This document shows positions 1 through 8,857 of a DNA stretch of 64,000 nt, piece by piece (position 1 is the stretch's first letter; each line of letters starts with the position of its first letter). A program made the position numbers and the translations under genes. Under the pieces are notes generated by a model. That model was not told the DNA's origin. It did no database searches and saw nothing but the letters and a program-made list of their open reading frames with translations. Origin of the DNA: Marinomonas piezotolerans (GTDB taxonomy: Bacteria > Pseudomonadota > Gammaproteobacteria > Pseudomonadales > Marinomonadaceae); contig NZ_QKRA01000002.1 in the NCBI RefSeq assembly GCF_003362755.1, forward strand, positions 310,001-374,000, in the 5' to 3' direction.

Positions 1-2
1 CC

Positions 3-1001
3 GAATTGGTTAAGACTGAAGTGCCATTAGATGTCAGCTACACCTACAACGGTGAAGTCTACACAATCGATGACTTTTTAGATCGCACTTACACCAATGC
101 CATGCTGGTCATGAAAGATGGCAAAATCGTCTATGAAAACTACCTAAATAACATGCGTCCTGAAACGCGTCACATGGGTTGGTCCATGACGAAATCGATT
201 GTTTCGATTTTAGTGGGTATCGCTCATGAAGAAGGTCGTATTAAGTCTCTGGATCAGCCTATTACTGATTATATTCCTGAGCTATCCGACAGTGGCTATG
301 CAGGTGTGACGATTCGTCAAGTCCTAGAGATGACGACTGGTGTTGGATACGAAGAGCGTTATGACTTCGCTAACCCTGGTGTTGCAGCGCGTAACCACAT
401 CTTAGCGCTGGTTAAAGGTGTTGAGCGTTTTGCTGCAATGGCGACCGAGCTTGAACGTAAAGACGAGCCAGGCACAGTGTTCGAGTACAAAACCATTGAT
501 ACAGCGGTATTGGGTTGGTTGTTAGAGCGCGTACTAGACGGTTCTAATGTCGCAAGTTACGCGGCTCAAAAAATCTGGGAGCCTCTAGGTGCTGAACAAA
601 ATGGTTTCTTCATCTTAGACGGTGAGCCAGGTGTCGGTCGTGAGTTTACGGGCGCGGGCTTCAACGCAACATTGCGTGACTGGGCGCGTGTTGGACAAAT
701 GGTAGCTAACGGTGGTGAGTTTAATGGTCATCGTTTTGTGAGCGAAGATTACATCAAAAAAGCGACTAACCCTGTATTGCCAGAAGATCCTCAAATGGGT
801 GGATACGGCTACCAGTGGTGGACCATGCCAAACTCTAATGCGTTCTCAGCGATTGGTCTACAAGGTCAGTTCGTGTACATCGACCCAGACACAGATACTG
901 TGATCGTTAAGCTTAGCTACTTCCCTCAAGAAGAGATGATGGACCTAGAGGTCGAAACGTTAACGTTCTTTGACCAAATCTCTAAATGGAACGCTAACTA
1001 A
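3..1001 (+). CDS. Serine hydrolase, beta-lactamase (class C-like) family, 5' end cut
   Basis: Penicillin-binding-fold serine hydrolase. The nucleophile motif SMTK (SxxK) is visible near residue 59 counted from the TTG at position 6. A FEYKT stretch occupies the usual YxN/YxT position, followed by TAVLGWLLERV, as in NylB-like (6-aminohexanoate-dimer hydrolase type) proteins. The frame stays open to the window edge with a Glu codon at 3, so the true start probably lies upstream and the position-6 TTG is not trusted. The substrate cannot be read from sequence; esterase, amidase or beta-lactamase activity are all possible. An exported DUF3237 protein follows 29 bp downstream and is probably co-transcribed. 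Confidence 0.8.
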   Translation, partial: ELVKTEVPLDVSYTYNGEVYTIDDFLDRTYTNAMLVMKDGKIVYENYLNNMRPETRHMGWSMTKSIVSILVGIAHEEGRIKSLDQPITDYIPELSDSGYAGVTIRQVLEMTTGVGYEERYDFANPGVAARNHILALVKGVERFAAMATELERKDEPGTVFEYKTIDTAVLGWLLERVLDGSNVASYAAQKIWEPLGAEQNGFFILDGEPGVGREFTGAGFNATLRDWARVGQMVANGGEFNGHRFVSEDYIKKATNPVLPEDPQMGGYGYQWWTMPNSNAFSAIGLQGQFVYIDPDTDTVIVKLSYFPQEEMMDLEVETLTFFDQISKWNAN

Positions 1002-1030
1002 AATTTGAACCATAGAAAAAGGAGTTACTT

Positions 1031-1582
1031 ATGATTCGATCAACGATCTTAGCGTTAGGGTGTTCCGTCTTTCTAACCAGTGCGTCTTATGCTGCGGAGA
1101 TTGTTCGTCCAACACTTGACACTTTACCTGATGTGGACACTCCAGAATTGGAGTTGGTAATGGAAGGTATTGTTGACTTAGGTGAGTGGATAAAAGTAGG
1201 CGATACGCCGAAAGGAATGCGTGGCATTGCGCCTATTACGGGTGGTGAATTCCATGGTCGTAATGGCTTCAAAGCGAAAGTCGTACCCGGTGGTGCAGAT
1301 TGGCAACTTGAACGCCCCGATGGCGTCTGGGAAATTTTTGCTCTGTATTCTATAACCACTGACGATGGGGTAAACATTGTCATCGACAACCGCGGCGTTG
1401 CGGTGAATAAGAGCGATGATCCTAAGCTACCTGTTGAGGACTGGTACATCGCGACCAATCCGACTTTCCAAGCACCAAATGGAAAATATGAGTGGCTCAC
1501 TAAGACACAATTTGCCGGGACAGTCGTAGCTGCACCCGACGAGAGTTTTGTCGTTGTTCGCGTTTACGAAATACACCAGTAA
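1031..1582 (+). CDS. DUF3237 family protein with signal peptide
   Basis: 183 residues. The first 21 residues (MIRS...SYAAE) are a typical Sec signal with an AxA-like end, so the protein should be periplasmic or secreted. The body matches the DUF3237 pattern: a GDTPKGMRGIAPITGG segment, then PGGADWQLERPDG, then a TDDG...NRG stretch. The family's biochemical role is unknown to me and most members I know of lack an export signal, which makes this one slightly unusual. The start is supported by GGAG about 7 bp upstream of the ATG. It follows a serine hydrolase and ends at a strong terminator, suggesting a short operon. Confidence 0.75.
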   Translation: MIRSTILALGCSVFLTSASYAAEIVRPTLDTLPDVDTPELELVMEGIVDLGEWIKVGDTPKGMRGIAPITGGEFHGRNGFKAKVVPGGADWQLERPDGVWEIFALYSITTDDGVNIVIDNRGVAVNKSDDPKLPVEDWYIATNPTFQAPNGKYEWLTKTQFAGTVVAAPDESFVVVRVYEIHQ

Positions 1583-1608
1583 CCGTCCAATAACAAACTT
1601 TTCGCATC

Positions 1609-1637
1609 AAATGGCTTCTTTTTAGAAGCCATTTTTG
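1609..1637 (+). terminator. Intrinsic terminator after the DUF3237 gene
   Basis: Perfect 11-bp stem AAATGGCTTCT / AGAAGCCATTT with a TTTT loop, continuing into a run of T. It lies 27 bp past the stop codon at 1582 and closes the serine hydrolase - DUF3237 unit. Confidence 0.85.
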
Positions 1638-1784
1638 TTTGCCTGTCATACAGCAATAAGGTTGCCATACTTTCAAAAACCGCTAAAGTTAAAGGAAATA
1701 AAAAGAAAAGATACCTTCAAATAGGTATTGGCTTTCATCCATCGAGCGATGCTTAATGGATGATGGTCAAGTAGCGGGGTAAGT

Positions 1785-2894
1785 ATGCATAACGTAAAAG
1801 ATCAACAATTGTTCGCTGATATGTATCAATGCGCTCTCAATACTTCGCATTGGATTTCAGTATTGGATCAAGTCAAAGCGCGTATGAATGTGGCCAGTGT
1901 GGTAGTGCAGGTTCTCAAACTGGGCACAACCGATTTGGAGTGGGAAGCGCGTGATAGCTTCTCTCTAGAGCACTCTGCGTTGCATGATAAGTGGGTGAAT
2001 AACGCTGACAATCCACGGCTATGCATTGAATCACACCGGCCGCTACAAGTGATCCGTGATGACGATGTCTTCCCGGAAAACTGCCCCATCTTTCGAAAGT
2101 TTCTCAAGCGGCTTGCTCGTGCTGGTTTAGGTAAGGCGATCATGCTTGATATCACCATGCCGGACAGCACGTTACTGACCTTAGTGGCCCATCGTCATTG
2201 CGATGACACCCGACCTTATGATGCGGATACTGAGAATTTTTTATACGCGTTAGCGCCGCATTTGACGCAAGTATTTACCTTAACCGCTCAATTATCACAT
2301 GTTATGCAGCATCAAGCGTTGCTCGAAAACGTGGTGGACCAGATGACAACGGGCATGATGATGCTCGATCGCAATGCAACGGTTGTGTGGGGTAATCGAG
2401 TAGCTAAAGATCTGGTGCATGACAGCTCTGGTATGACGTTACACAATCAGCAATTGCGCTTTATGAACAACGCGGTCCACCATTCTTTTAGAAATATACT
2501 GTCCCAAATACCACGCCAGCGTAGTGGCTTAGAGCGTCATATCCTTGTGGTGAAAGAAGAAGGGCAAAATGCGATTGAGATTATGTTCACGCCCTACATG
2601 AAGAATGGCATGCTGCAATATGTCTTGATGTATCTAAAAGATGTAGAAGCGACGACATTTGATGTGAAAGAAATACAAATGCTGTTTGAGCTGACGCCGG
2701 CTGAAGCGCATATCGCGGTAGCGATTGCAGAAGGGTTAACATTAACCGAGTACGCAGAGAAGAAAGGCGTCTCCATCGGGACGGCGCGTATTCAACTGAA
2801 AAGTGTGTTTTCTAAGATGTCTATCGGTCGCCAATCCGATTTAGTGAGAAAGCTCTGGCAGTCAGTATCGACCGAGTCATTAATCATTCAGTAG
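1785..2894 (+). CDS. LuxR-type HTH transcriptional regulator
   Basis: 369 residues. The C-terminal ~65 residues form a LuxR/GerE helix-turn-helix: FELTPAEAHIAVAIAEGLT, then EYAEKKGVSIGTARIQLKSV, then a conserved-style DLVRKL end. The middle (about 175-295) resembles a PAS sensor segment (ENVVDQMTTGMMMLDRNATVVWGN). The N-terminal ~150 residues are a poorly defined sensory region. No receiver domain is visible, so this is probably a single-component regulator. The start is an ATG preceded by GGGGT. Nothing adjacent points clearly to its target; a MocR gene converges on it 46 bp downstream. Confidence 0.8.
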   Translation: MHNVKDQQLFADMYQCALNTSHWISVLDQVKARMNVASVVVQVLKLGTTDLEWEARDSFSLEHSALHDKWVNNADNPRLCIESHRPLQVIRDDDVFPENCPIFRKFLKRLARAGLGKAIMLDITMPDSTLLTLVAHRHCDDTRPYDADTENFLYALAPHLTQVFTLTAQLSHVMQHQALLENVVDQMTTGMMMLDRNATVVWGNRVAKDLVHDSSGMTLHNQQLRFMNNAVHHSFRNILSQIPRQRSGLERHILVVKEEGQNAIEIMFTPYMKNGMLQYVLMYLKDVEATTFDVKEIQMLFELTPAEAHIAVAIAEGLTLTEYAEKKGVSIGTARIQLKSVFSKMSIGRQSDLVRKLWQSVSTESLIIQ

Positions 2895-2940
2895 TCATTA
2901 CTGATTCGATCGTCATTAAGTTGATGCCCCTTCCGAAACG

Positions 2941-4374
2941 TCAGCGTTGCGAGTTGCAGACCGAAGGGTGTTTTGCAATCAGATGACATATTTTCTCCAG
3001 TTGATGGCGCGCGTTGTCACCATTCACATCTTCATCTAACGGCCAACCGCAGTTTATGCGTAGGCAATCATCATAGGTCGCGTGAGTACTAAAACACGCG
3101 CCACTGCGTATATCCAAACCCTGTTCTGCGGCTTGTTGAGCCAGCGCTTGGCTGTCTAAGCCGGGGACACGTATCCACAACACTAATCCGCCATCGGGCG
3201 CACTGATCTGTGCGCCGCTGGGGAGTAATGCTTGTAAACAATGGCGATATTGAGCGACTTGCTGCTGTAATCTAGGGCGCATTTGGTTGATGTGAGTTCG
3301 GTAGTCACCGCTTTCGATGAACTCACTGATACAGGCTTGCGTGAGGCTATTAACGCCTAGGCTAGTTTGGCTATGGCGCTGATGAACCACTTTCAAATAT
3401 CGCCCAGGTAAGCACCACCCCAGCCTTAATCCGGGTGCGAGTGTTTTGGAGATGGAGCTACACCACAGAATATAACCGGCTTTGTCCCAGTATTTAGCAG
3501 GCAACTGCTTATCCTTTTGGTGACTCAGTTCAAAGTAAATATCGTCTTCAATGATGGGTGTTTGATAGCGCTCAGCCAGCGCTGCAATCGCCTGCTTTTG
3601 ATCGATTGAGAGCGTTATCCCAAGTGGGTTGATGTGAGTGGTACTGAGCAACGCCGCGGTGACTTTTTGATCTGCAAAGCACGTCTCCAGTGCGGCAAGA
3701 TCTATTCCCTCTTGGCTAACTGGGATTTCGATGATCTTCCGCGAAAGTGTGGTTAAGAGATCTAATAATCCACTAAAACACGGCGAACAGACGGCCACCG
3801 TATCTCCTTCTTTGGTGATGCTTTCGAGGCACATTCTGACCGACTCCAAGCAAGAGTTGGTGATCAGGAGATCCTGTTCGGAAAACGCCAAATGGCTATC
3901 ACGAAAGTGCTGTGACAAAGCGCGTCTTAAGCTTGGCAAGCCTTGGTTATCTGGGTAGTGAAACATGCTTTGTGCAGAGCGCTGGGTGATCCGCTTGATC
4001 GTACGTTGCAAAGCTTTTTCTGGCAGCAGCGAAGGAGCGAGCGTTGAAGTACCTAATGGGGCAAAGCCTGTCATCGAAGCATTGTACCCTTGTTTTGGCG
4101 CGTAGCGTTTAGGATCGCGAGGTGTGAGCGTGTCGTTGTGCAAACGTGGAAAGGAGGCACTCGTTGCTCGGCTCGCAACAAAATAACCCGCTTGCGGGCG
4201 CGCGTAAATCCACCCCCCTTCTTGTAAATAGTCGTAGGCGCTCGTCGCGGTACTCAGACTAATACCCTGTTGCTGCGCCAATGTACGAAGTGCGGGTAAA
4301 CGGCTGCCTTCTGGTCGTCGCTGCGCAAGAATGTCGTCAATAAAGGTCTGAGCAAGCGTTTGATACAACGTCAT
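2941..4374 (-). CDS. MocR-family regulator (GntR HTH fused to aminotransferase-like domain)
   Basis: About 477 residues. The N-terminal winged helix (about 1-70) has the GntR pattern GSRLPALRTLAQQQGISLST. The rest is a fold-type I PLP aminotransferase domain with the SISKTLAPGLRLGW motif carrying the PLP-binding lysine. MocR proteins are regulators that use PLP or an amino compound as effector. I prefer the ATG at 4374 (GGA 7 bp upstream) over the in-frame TTG at 4386. It is divergent from an EamA-type exporter, the usual target of such regulators, and the intergenic region carries a direct repeat. Confidence 0.85.
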   Translation of the reverse strand: MTLYQTLAQTFIDDILAQRRPEGSRLPALRTLAQQQGISLSTATSAYDYLQEGGWIYARPQAGYFVASRATSASFPRLHNDTLTPRDPKRYAPKQGYNASMTGFAPLGTSTLAPSLLPEKALQRTIKRITQRSAQSMFHYPDNQGLPSLRRALSQHFRDSHLAFSEQDLLITNSCLESVRMCLESITKEGDTVAVCSPCFSGLLDLLTTLSRKIIEIPVSQEGIDLAALETCFADQKVTAALLSTTHINPLGITLSIDQKQAIAALAERYQTPIIEDDIYFELSHQKDKQLPAKYWDKAGYILWCSSISKTLAPGLRLGWCLPGRYLKVVHQRHSQTSLGVNSLTQACISEFIESGDYRTHINQMRPRLQQQVAQYRHCLQALLPSGAQISAPDGGLVLWIRVPGLDSQALAQQAAEQGLDIRSGACFSTHATYDDCLRINCGWPLDEDVNGDNARHQLEKICHLIAKHPSVCNSQR

Positions 4375-4406
4375 ATAAGGTTCCAAGAAACACCACTGTG
4401 ATTAAA

Positions 4407-4458
4407 TTGTACTCCTAATTTTATTAAAAATTGAATCTGTTATGTCATGTTTGTACTC
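4407..4458. promoter_or_regulatory. Direct repeat TTGTACTC between MocR gene and exporter
   Basis: TTGTACTC occurs at 4407-4414 and again at 4451-4458 in the same orientation, 44 bp apart (about four helical turns), between two divergent genes. Direct repeats are a common operator form for MocR regulators such as PdxR. The second MocR/EamA pair in this window also has TTGTACT in its intergenic region (58605-58611). Function is inferred. Confidence 0.4.
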
Positions 4459-4491
4459 GTCATACTTCTTAGATCGATAGGAGGGTGAGTG

Positions 4492-5376
4492 ATGAGTCGC
4501 ATAGATAGTGTTTTATTGGTGCTGTTAATGGCGTTGTGGGGGCTGAATTTCAGCGTGATCAAGTTAGGTGTGGATCACATTGATCCATTGATGCTGACGG
4601 CGTTGCGCTTCACCTTGGCGGTGATTCCGTTGTTGTTTTTTGTGCGTCGTCCTAATGTGCCTTGGCGCTATTTAATGGCGTACGGAGTCACCTTTGGTGT
4701 TGGCGTGTGGGGGTTAACGACGCTGTCTGTAGACGCGGGAGTGTCCGTGGGGCTTGCCTCGCTACTACTCGATATGAGTGTCATCAGCAGCTTGCTCGTC
4801 GGGCGCTTTTTGCTGAATGAAAAAGTGTCTCGAACTAAAGTAGGGGGATCATTGTTGGCGTTGGTCGGGCTGTTACTGATCATCAATCATCAAGGCGGTG
4901 CCGTGACACCGATTGGTTTGGCGTTGGTGCTTAGCGCCTCCGTCTTTTGGAGCATCAATGGCTTTATTCTTAAACGCTCAGGGACCAAAGCCGTCTTTGC
5001 ATTCAACCTATGGGGCATGGCCTTTGCGCCCATTCCGCTGGTTTTGCTTGCCGTCGGCGTTCATGGGCCAGAAGCGATATTGTCGCTACCCGAGAAGTTG
5101 GATGGTTATGTCTTATTCTCCGCGGCCTTTCAAGCCTACCCAACCACTTTGTTAGGCTACTGGTTCTGGAACAAAATGATCGTTAAGTATTCGGTCTCCA
5201 GCGTTGCGCCCATGACCTTACTGGTGCCCGTTTTCGGATTACTCGGTGGCTACCTCTTCTACGGCGAAGTACTCGATAGCGTCCAAATCGCAGCGGCACT
5301 GATCATCTTACTGGGCGTGGCCGTAAGTGAAATCAAACTGTCAGCACGACGAGGGCTAGTCGGTAAAATAGGGTAG
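4492..5376 (+). CDS. EamA/DMT-family inner-membrane transporter
   Basis: 294 residues, almost entirely hydrophobic, with about ten transmembrane segments. It shows the two-fold EamA repeat: ALWGLNFSVIKLGVDHIDPLMLTALRF at the start of the first half and a similar SVFWSINGFILKRSG in the second. Members export amino acids, metabolites or drugs; the substrate is not readable. The ATG at 4492 is chosen because AGGAGGG sits about 8 bp upstream; the GTG at 4489 is less well placed. Expression is probably controlled by the divergent MocR regulator. Confidence 0.85.
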   Translation: MSRIDSVLLVLLMALWGLNFSVIKLGVDHIDPLMLTALRFTLAVIPLLFFVRRPNVPWRYLMAYGVTFGVGVWGLTTLSVDAGVSVGLASLLLDMSVISSLLVGRFLLNEKVSRTKVGGSLLALVGLLLIINHQGGAVTPIGLALVLSASVFWSINGFILKRSGTKAVFAFNLWGMAFAPIPLVLLAVGVHGPEAILSLPEKLDGYVLFSAAFQAYPTTLLGYWFWNKMIVKYSVSSVAPMTLLVPVFGLLGGYLFYGEVLDSVQIAAALIILLGVAVSEIKLSARRGLVGKIG

Positions 5377-5456
5377 TCGTTGGGCAAGAGAAAAAAGAGA
5401 GGAGCTTCTTTTGGCGATTCATTCGATACTGAGTAAAGCGTTGAGGCTGCAGACTT

Positions 5457-6425
5457 TCAGTTTAATGTTTCTTCTAGTGTGTTGAGTACATCCGTTGTTA
5501 GCTTGCTAAAAACATCGATAGCGTCCTCCCAAGACACAGGTTGTTCAGCGTAAACCATCGGGCTGACATATTTTTCATAGCGCTCGGCATAAAGCTGATT
5601 ACAGATAAGTTGTTTTAATCCGTAATTAAGCTCATCAAGTGGCGCGTCCACGAGCTGGGAATGCTGATTTCCGTATTGCTCAACATCTGCTTGGATCACT
5701 TTGCCTACCAGCGCAGCAAGTTTTGTTATGTCAGAAGGCTTGGCGGTTTGAATGTGGTAGGTGTCGTAAATGTGTCGGATGAGGGTTTCGTCATCAGATC
5801 GACTTGTATCTCGGTAAGTACTTGCTGTTCTGCGTAACATCGAGACTAATTTTTCTGCTTGTGTATCGAGGATGGCGGCGCATTCCATCTCAATCGTCTG
5901 ATCCTGCTCGTTCAACACCTCTGCATAGATGGATTGAATATCCCGCTTTTCTGGAGGGCTGAGAGGTATAGATTCGATCAACTCAAGTTTAATGAAGGGT
6001 CTCAAGCAAGGCGCTTGTTGATAAGTCTGAGGGTACCTTACTTCGAAAGCAGAATAGCGGTACTCGTCTTGTACGGTGGGTGCGCTTTCTATAGAAAATA
6101 AGGTGCTTTGTTTAAGTATGGTTTCTACTCGCTGCTTGGCTTCCTTACGGGCATTTCTTTTCGAGTTTCGTGATACAAGGTCGGAGGAGTTTGGCTTTGG
6201 TATAAGCTTTAAATCAATGTCTTCGGACATTCTGTATGTTTTGATGGAAGACTTTGCTAATGCTGTCCCGCCTGAAAATACGATTTGATGGTAGTCCAGA
6301 TGAATGGTGGATATGAGCTTTAGAAGTTGAACCACATAGTAATCTTTTTCAACAATAGCTGGGTTTCCAAGACCTATAGCATCGGCAATATCAACAAATA
6401 GAGAACTATCGAAGTTCGTTGACAC
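5457..6425 (-). CDS. AbiEii/AbiGii-type nucleotidyltransferase toxin
   Basis: 322 residues. Family signatures are the EKDYYVVQLL segment (26-35), the nucleotidyltransferase signature SGGTALAK (51-58) and SEDIDLKL (67-74), which supplies the two metal-binding aspartates. AbiEii proteins are the toxic half of AbiE-type (type IV-like) toxin-antitoxin and phage abortive-infection systems; some members modify tRNA. The start overlaps the 3' end of the upstream antitoxin-like gene by 20 bp, so translation is probably coupled. All catalytic motifs look intact. Whether it acts in phage defence here is inference. Confidence 0.85.
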   Translation of the reverse strand: MSTNFDSSLFVDIADAIGLGNPAIVEKDYYVVQLLKLISTIHLDYHQIVFSGGTALAKSSIKTYRMSEDIDLKLIPKPNSSDLVSRNSKRNARKEAKQRVETILKQSTLFSIESAPTVQDEYRYSAFEVRYPQTYQQAPCLRPFIKLELIESIPLSPPEKRDIQSIYAEVLNEQDQTIEMECAAILDTQAEKLVSMLRRTASTYRDTSRSDDETLIRHIYDTYHIQTAKPSDITKLAALVGKVIQADVEQYGNQHSQLVDAPLDELNYGLKQLICNQLYAERYEKYVSPMVYAEQPVSWEDAIDVFSKLTTDVLNTLEETLN

Positions 6426-6810
6426 TCTGACTTCCTACTTTGATTTTGCGCGTAAAGCGTGGACTTTTAGGTATCACTTTTACACGAGCAGGTATTTGTG
6501 TGCTGTTGCCTGAAAGGTTTAGTTGTGATGCCTCGTCGAATGAATAATCGACGTCGAGGCGTTCTAATGCCTCAATCATGACGCCATCAGAGCCTGCGAC
6601 ATTATCAGGCATGGGTTTGCCAGTGATGCGGTTAGTGCGCGCTCTGACGTATAAGCCGTAGCCGATTTTTAGGAGTAAGCCTTCTCGGATAAGTTGTTTT
6701 AAAGCACGTCCAACCTGATCGTAGTCTGCAATGTCTTTGAAGTCTGAGCGCATGAAAACAGAACGTTTTGAGCGCTTAACTCTGGTCTTTATTCTGCTTT
6801 GAATGGTCAT
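6406..6810 (-). CDS. DUF6088 / AbiEi-like antitoxin and autorepressor
   Basis: 134 residues, small and basic, with a winged-helix look (SVFMRSDFKDIADYDQVGRALKQLIREGLLLKIGYGLYV). This matches DUF6088 proteins, which occur directly upstream of AbiEii toxins. Its expected role is to neutralise the toxin and repress the shared promoter. The start ATG at 6810 has GGAGG 5 bp upstream. A near-consensus promoter overlapped by direct repeats lies immediately upstream (6836-6881), which fits autoregulation. The 20-bp overlap with the toxin gene indicates a two-gene operon. Confidence 0.8.
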   Translation of the reverse strand: MTIQSRIKTRVKRSKRSVFMRSDFKDIADYDQVGRALKQLIREGLLLKIGYGLYVRARTNRITGKPMPDNVAGSDGVMIEALERLDVDYSFDEASQLNLSGNSTQIPARVKVIPKSPRFTRKIKVGSQSVNELR

Positions 6811-6835
6811 ATACGCCTCCGATTATTGCGTTTAA

Positions 6836-6881
6836 ATAATAGACAAAAATACGACATTTATCAAAAGCAAAAATACGACAT
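6836..6881 (-). promoter_or_regulatory. Promoter of the AbiE-type operon with overlapping direct repeats
   Basis: On the minus strand, -35 TTGATA (6859-6864) and -10 TATTAT (6836-6841) are separated by exactly 17 bp. A 14-bp direct repeat, ATGTCGTATTTTTG, occurs twice: at 6844-6857, filling the spacer, and at 6868-6881, just upstream of the -35. The two copies are 24 bp apart. A protein bound to both would block RNA polymerase, so these are good candidates for the antitoxin's operator. Confidence 0.7.
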
Positions 6882-7083
6882 AAACAGTGAGGATGATACG
6901 AGTTCTACGTGGCTCACAGTGCAGTATTACCTTTCATCAGACTGCAGGGCGGTTATTGAAAATCAGAGTAGTGTTCTACTGGTTCCGTCATGGCATTTTG
7001 CTTTATTGCCGCTTTTAGATCAGCATAGGATCCCGTGTATCCGCTATGATGACGGGATGACAATAATAAGCTGAGAGGTCGCA

Positions 7084-7680
7084 ATGGATAACTCAATAAA
7101 ATTAGCGCTGAGTGGTGTGGCGATTGTGTTAGCGTTGGCTGGCTTCATTCCTTATTTCCTATTAATACTAAAAGAGCAGGTTAGACCCCATGTGTTTTCT
7201 TGGATGATTTGGGGGATCACTACGACGATCGTGTTTTTTGCTCAATTGGAAGCCGACGGTGGTGTGGGTGCTTGGCCGATTGGGTTGTCGGGCTTTGTGA
7301 CGATTCTGATTGCTATATTGGCGTATATAAAACGAGGTGATAGTACCAACACACCTTCAGACTGGTGGTGTTTAATTGCGGCGTTGGCGTCATTGCCGCT
7401 GTGGTATGTTACGCAAGACCCGCTATGGACGGTCATTATTTTGACGACGATTGATATGCTGGGTTTTGGTCCAACGTTTCGTAAGGCGTATTATCGCCCC
7501 TATGAAGAAAGTCGCATGTTTTTTGTCATCATGGTGATCAGGAACGTCTGCTCAGTCCTCGCTCTTGAAGCGTACTCCGTGACAACCGTTTTGTTCCCTT
7601 TGTGTTTGGCGATCGGTTGTATCATTTTATTGATTATTCTTCAGTACCGCCGTGCGATTCTGACACGGTCTGCGATCTGA
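7084..7680 (+). CDS. Multi-pass membrane protein, PQ-loop/SWEET-like pattern
   Basis: 198 residues with about seven hydrophobic segments. Two weakly similar halves can be seen: AGFIPYFLLILKEQVRPHVFSW near the N-terminus and LGFGPTFRKAYYRPYEESRM in the second half. Each has a proline after a helix, followed by a polar loop, which recalls PQ-loop/SemiSWEET transporters. This is a pattern-level resemblance only. Transport of a small solute would be the guess. The start ATG follows GAGAGGTCGCA. It ends at a perfect bidirectional terminator shared with the converging CobW-type gene. Confidence 0.65.
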   Translation: MDNSIKLALSGVAIVLALAGFIPYFLLILKEQVRPHVFSWMIWGITTTIVFFAQLEADGGVGAWPIGLSGFVTILIAILAYIKRGDSTNTPSDWWCLIAALASLPLWYVTQDPLWTVIILTTIDMLGFGPTFRKAYYRPYEESRMFFVIMVIRNVCSVLALEAYSVTTVLFPLCLAIGCIILLIILQYRRAILTRSAI

Positions 7681-7684
7681 TATA

Positions 7685-7720
7685 AAAAAGGGGCGGATTC
7701 GTTGGAATCCGCCCCTTTTT
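7685..7720. terminator. Bidirectional intrinsic terminator
   Basis: A 16-bp perfect stem (7685-7700 / 7705-7720) with GTTG loop, G/C-rich core GGGGCGGATTC, and A/T tracts on both ends. It lies between converging genes ending at 7680 (+) and 7739 (-) and can serve both. Confidence 0.9.
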
Positions 7721-7738
7721 TATGTATTGGTGTATGGG

Positions 7739-8770
7739 TTACGACGTTAACAAGCAGGCCAGCATGTCTTGTTCAATTTGCTCCCAATCAAGCTCTCGCG
7801 AACTAATGATTTCGATGCGGCTATCGCGACGATAGGCGACTTTATCAAAGTCGTGCTCGTCTTTAACACGGTTGAAAAATACCCATGCATGGCCAATTCG
7901 AATGACGCCTTTGATGCGTTGAATATCTTCTAGGCCATTAAGAATGGCTTCCAGTGCCCAGAAATCGAAACAATCATCGCGGTGAAAAATCCAGCCGCAG
8001 CTGAACAAATCACTGCCGTGGCCTGTTTTGCGAATCGGCGCTCCTCGTTCTGCTAGGGCTGGCTGTGATGTGTTATGCGCGTGATCATGGTGAGAGTGGT
8101 CATGATTGTTGTCATGCTCATGTTTGTGTGCATCAGGAAATTGCGCACTCAGCTGTCCATTACGTACCAAATCTAACAGAGCAGGATCAATGTGCCCTTT
8201 GACGGTACGCGCAATATGCTGCTTAGGCGGGAACATATTGCCTAGGCTGGATTCTGCCAGCTCAATCAGCTCTGGATCGGCAATGTCACATTTGTTAATC
8301 ATCACGACGTCAGCCAAGTTGAGTTGGTCGTGAAAAATTTCATTGTTGACGACTCCTTCTAACTCCAGCGAACGAGGGTCCAGTAGACAGACGGTGGCGC
8401 GTAGATCGAGCGTGTCTTTAAACGATGGCCCCATTAATGTGTCAATAATGCCTTCAGGATGACCGATCCCAGTGGGTTCGATGATCAGGCGGTCGGGATG
8501 CGCTTGCTCAATCAGTGCTTTTAAGGTGGGCGTTAGCGAAGCGCCCATTGCACAGCAGATACAACCTCCGGCTAGCTCTTTTACATGCAAGCCTTCTTGG
8601 TCGGGCATCATGTCTTGATCGATACCGACTTGACCAAACTCATTGACCAACACGGCCCAAGATTCACCTTCTGGTTTGCTGGCAAGAAGGGCATTGATGC
8701 TCGTGGTTTTCCCGACACCGAGAAATCCGGTGATGATGTTAGTGGGGATGGCTGTGGGTCGCTGGTTCAT
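7739..8770 (-). CDS. COG0523 (CobW/ZNG-type) GTP-dependent metallochaperone
   Basis: 343 residues from the ATG at 8770. Walker A GFLGVGKTT (15-23), the family's metal-binding GCICC (CxCC at 70-73), the NKCD guanine-specificity motif, and a His/Asp-rich linker (HEHDNNHDHSHHDHAH) before the C-terminal CobW domain are all visible. Such GTPases deliver metal, often zinc, to client enzymes. I chose 8770 because the longer form would start at a TTG (8836) without a ribosome site and the family normally begins just before the Walker motif. It lies 87 bp downstream of a methionine aminopeptidase on the same strand, a suggestive pairing since eukaryotic ZNG1 serves METAP1. Confidence 0.9.
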   Translation of the reverse strand: MNQRPTAIPTNIITGFLGVGKTTSINALLASKPEGESWAVLVNEFGQVGIDQDMMPDQEGLHVKELAGGCICCAMGASLTPTLKALIEQAHPDRLIIEPTGIGHPEGIIDTLMGPSFKDTLDLRATVCLLDPRSLELEGVVNNEIFHDQLNLADVVMINKCDIADPELIELAESSLGNMFPPKQHIARTVKGHIDPALLDLVRNGQLSAQFPDAHKHEHDNNHDHSHHDHAHNTSQPALAERGAPIRKTGHGSDLFSCGWIFHRDDCFDFWALEAILNGLEDIQRIKGVIRIGHAWVFFNRVKDEHDFDKVAYRRDSRIEIISSRELDWEQIEQDMLACLLTS

Positions 8771-8857
8771 AATCGCTCTTTGCTGTTGGGGCCATTTGGG
8801 GGCGTTATGATCGTTTGTCTGCAGGGCGGGAGTCAATGACAGGACAAAAAATCCTAC

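Noticed and set aside
6799-7074. 91-codon plus-strand reading frame between the AbiE-type operon and the membrane protein gene
   Set aside because: It starts inside the antitoxin gene and runs over that operon's promoter and repeats; the composition is not protein-like and there is no ribosome site.
8771-8836. Longer start (TTG 8836) for the CobW-type GTPase
   Set aside because: No ribosome site, and the family begins just before the Walker motif, so ATG 8770 is preferred.
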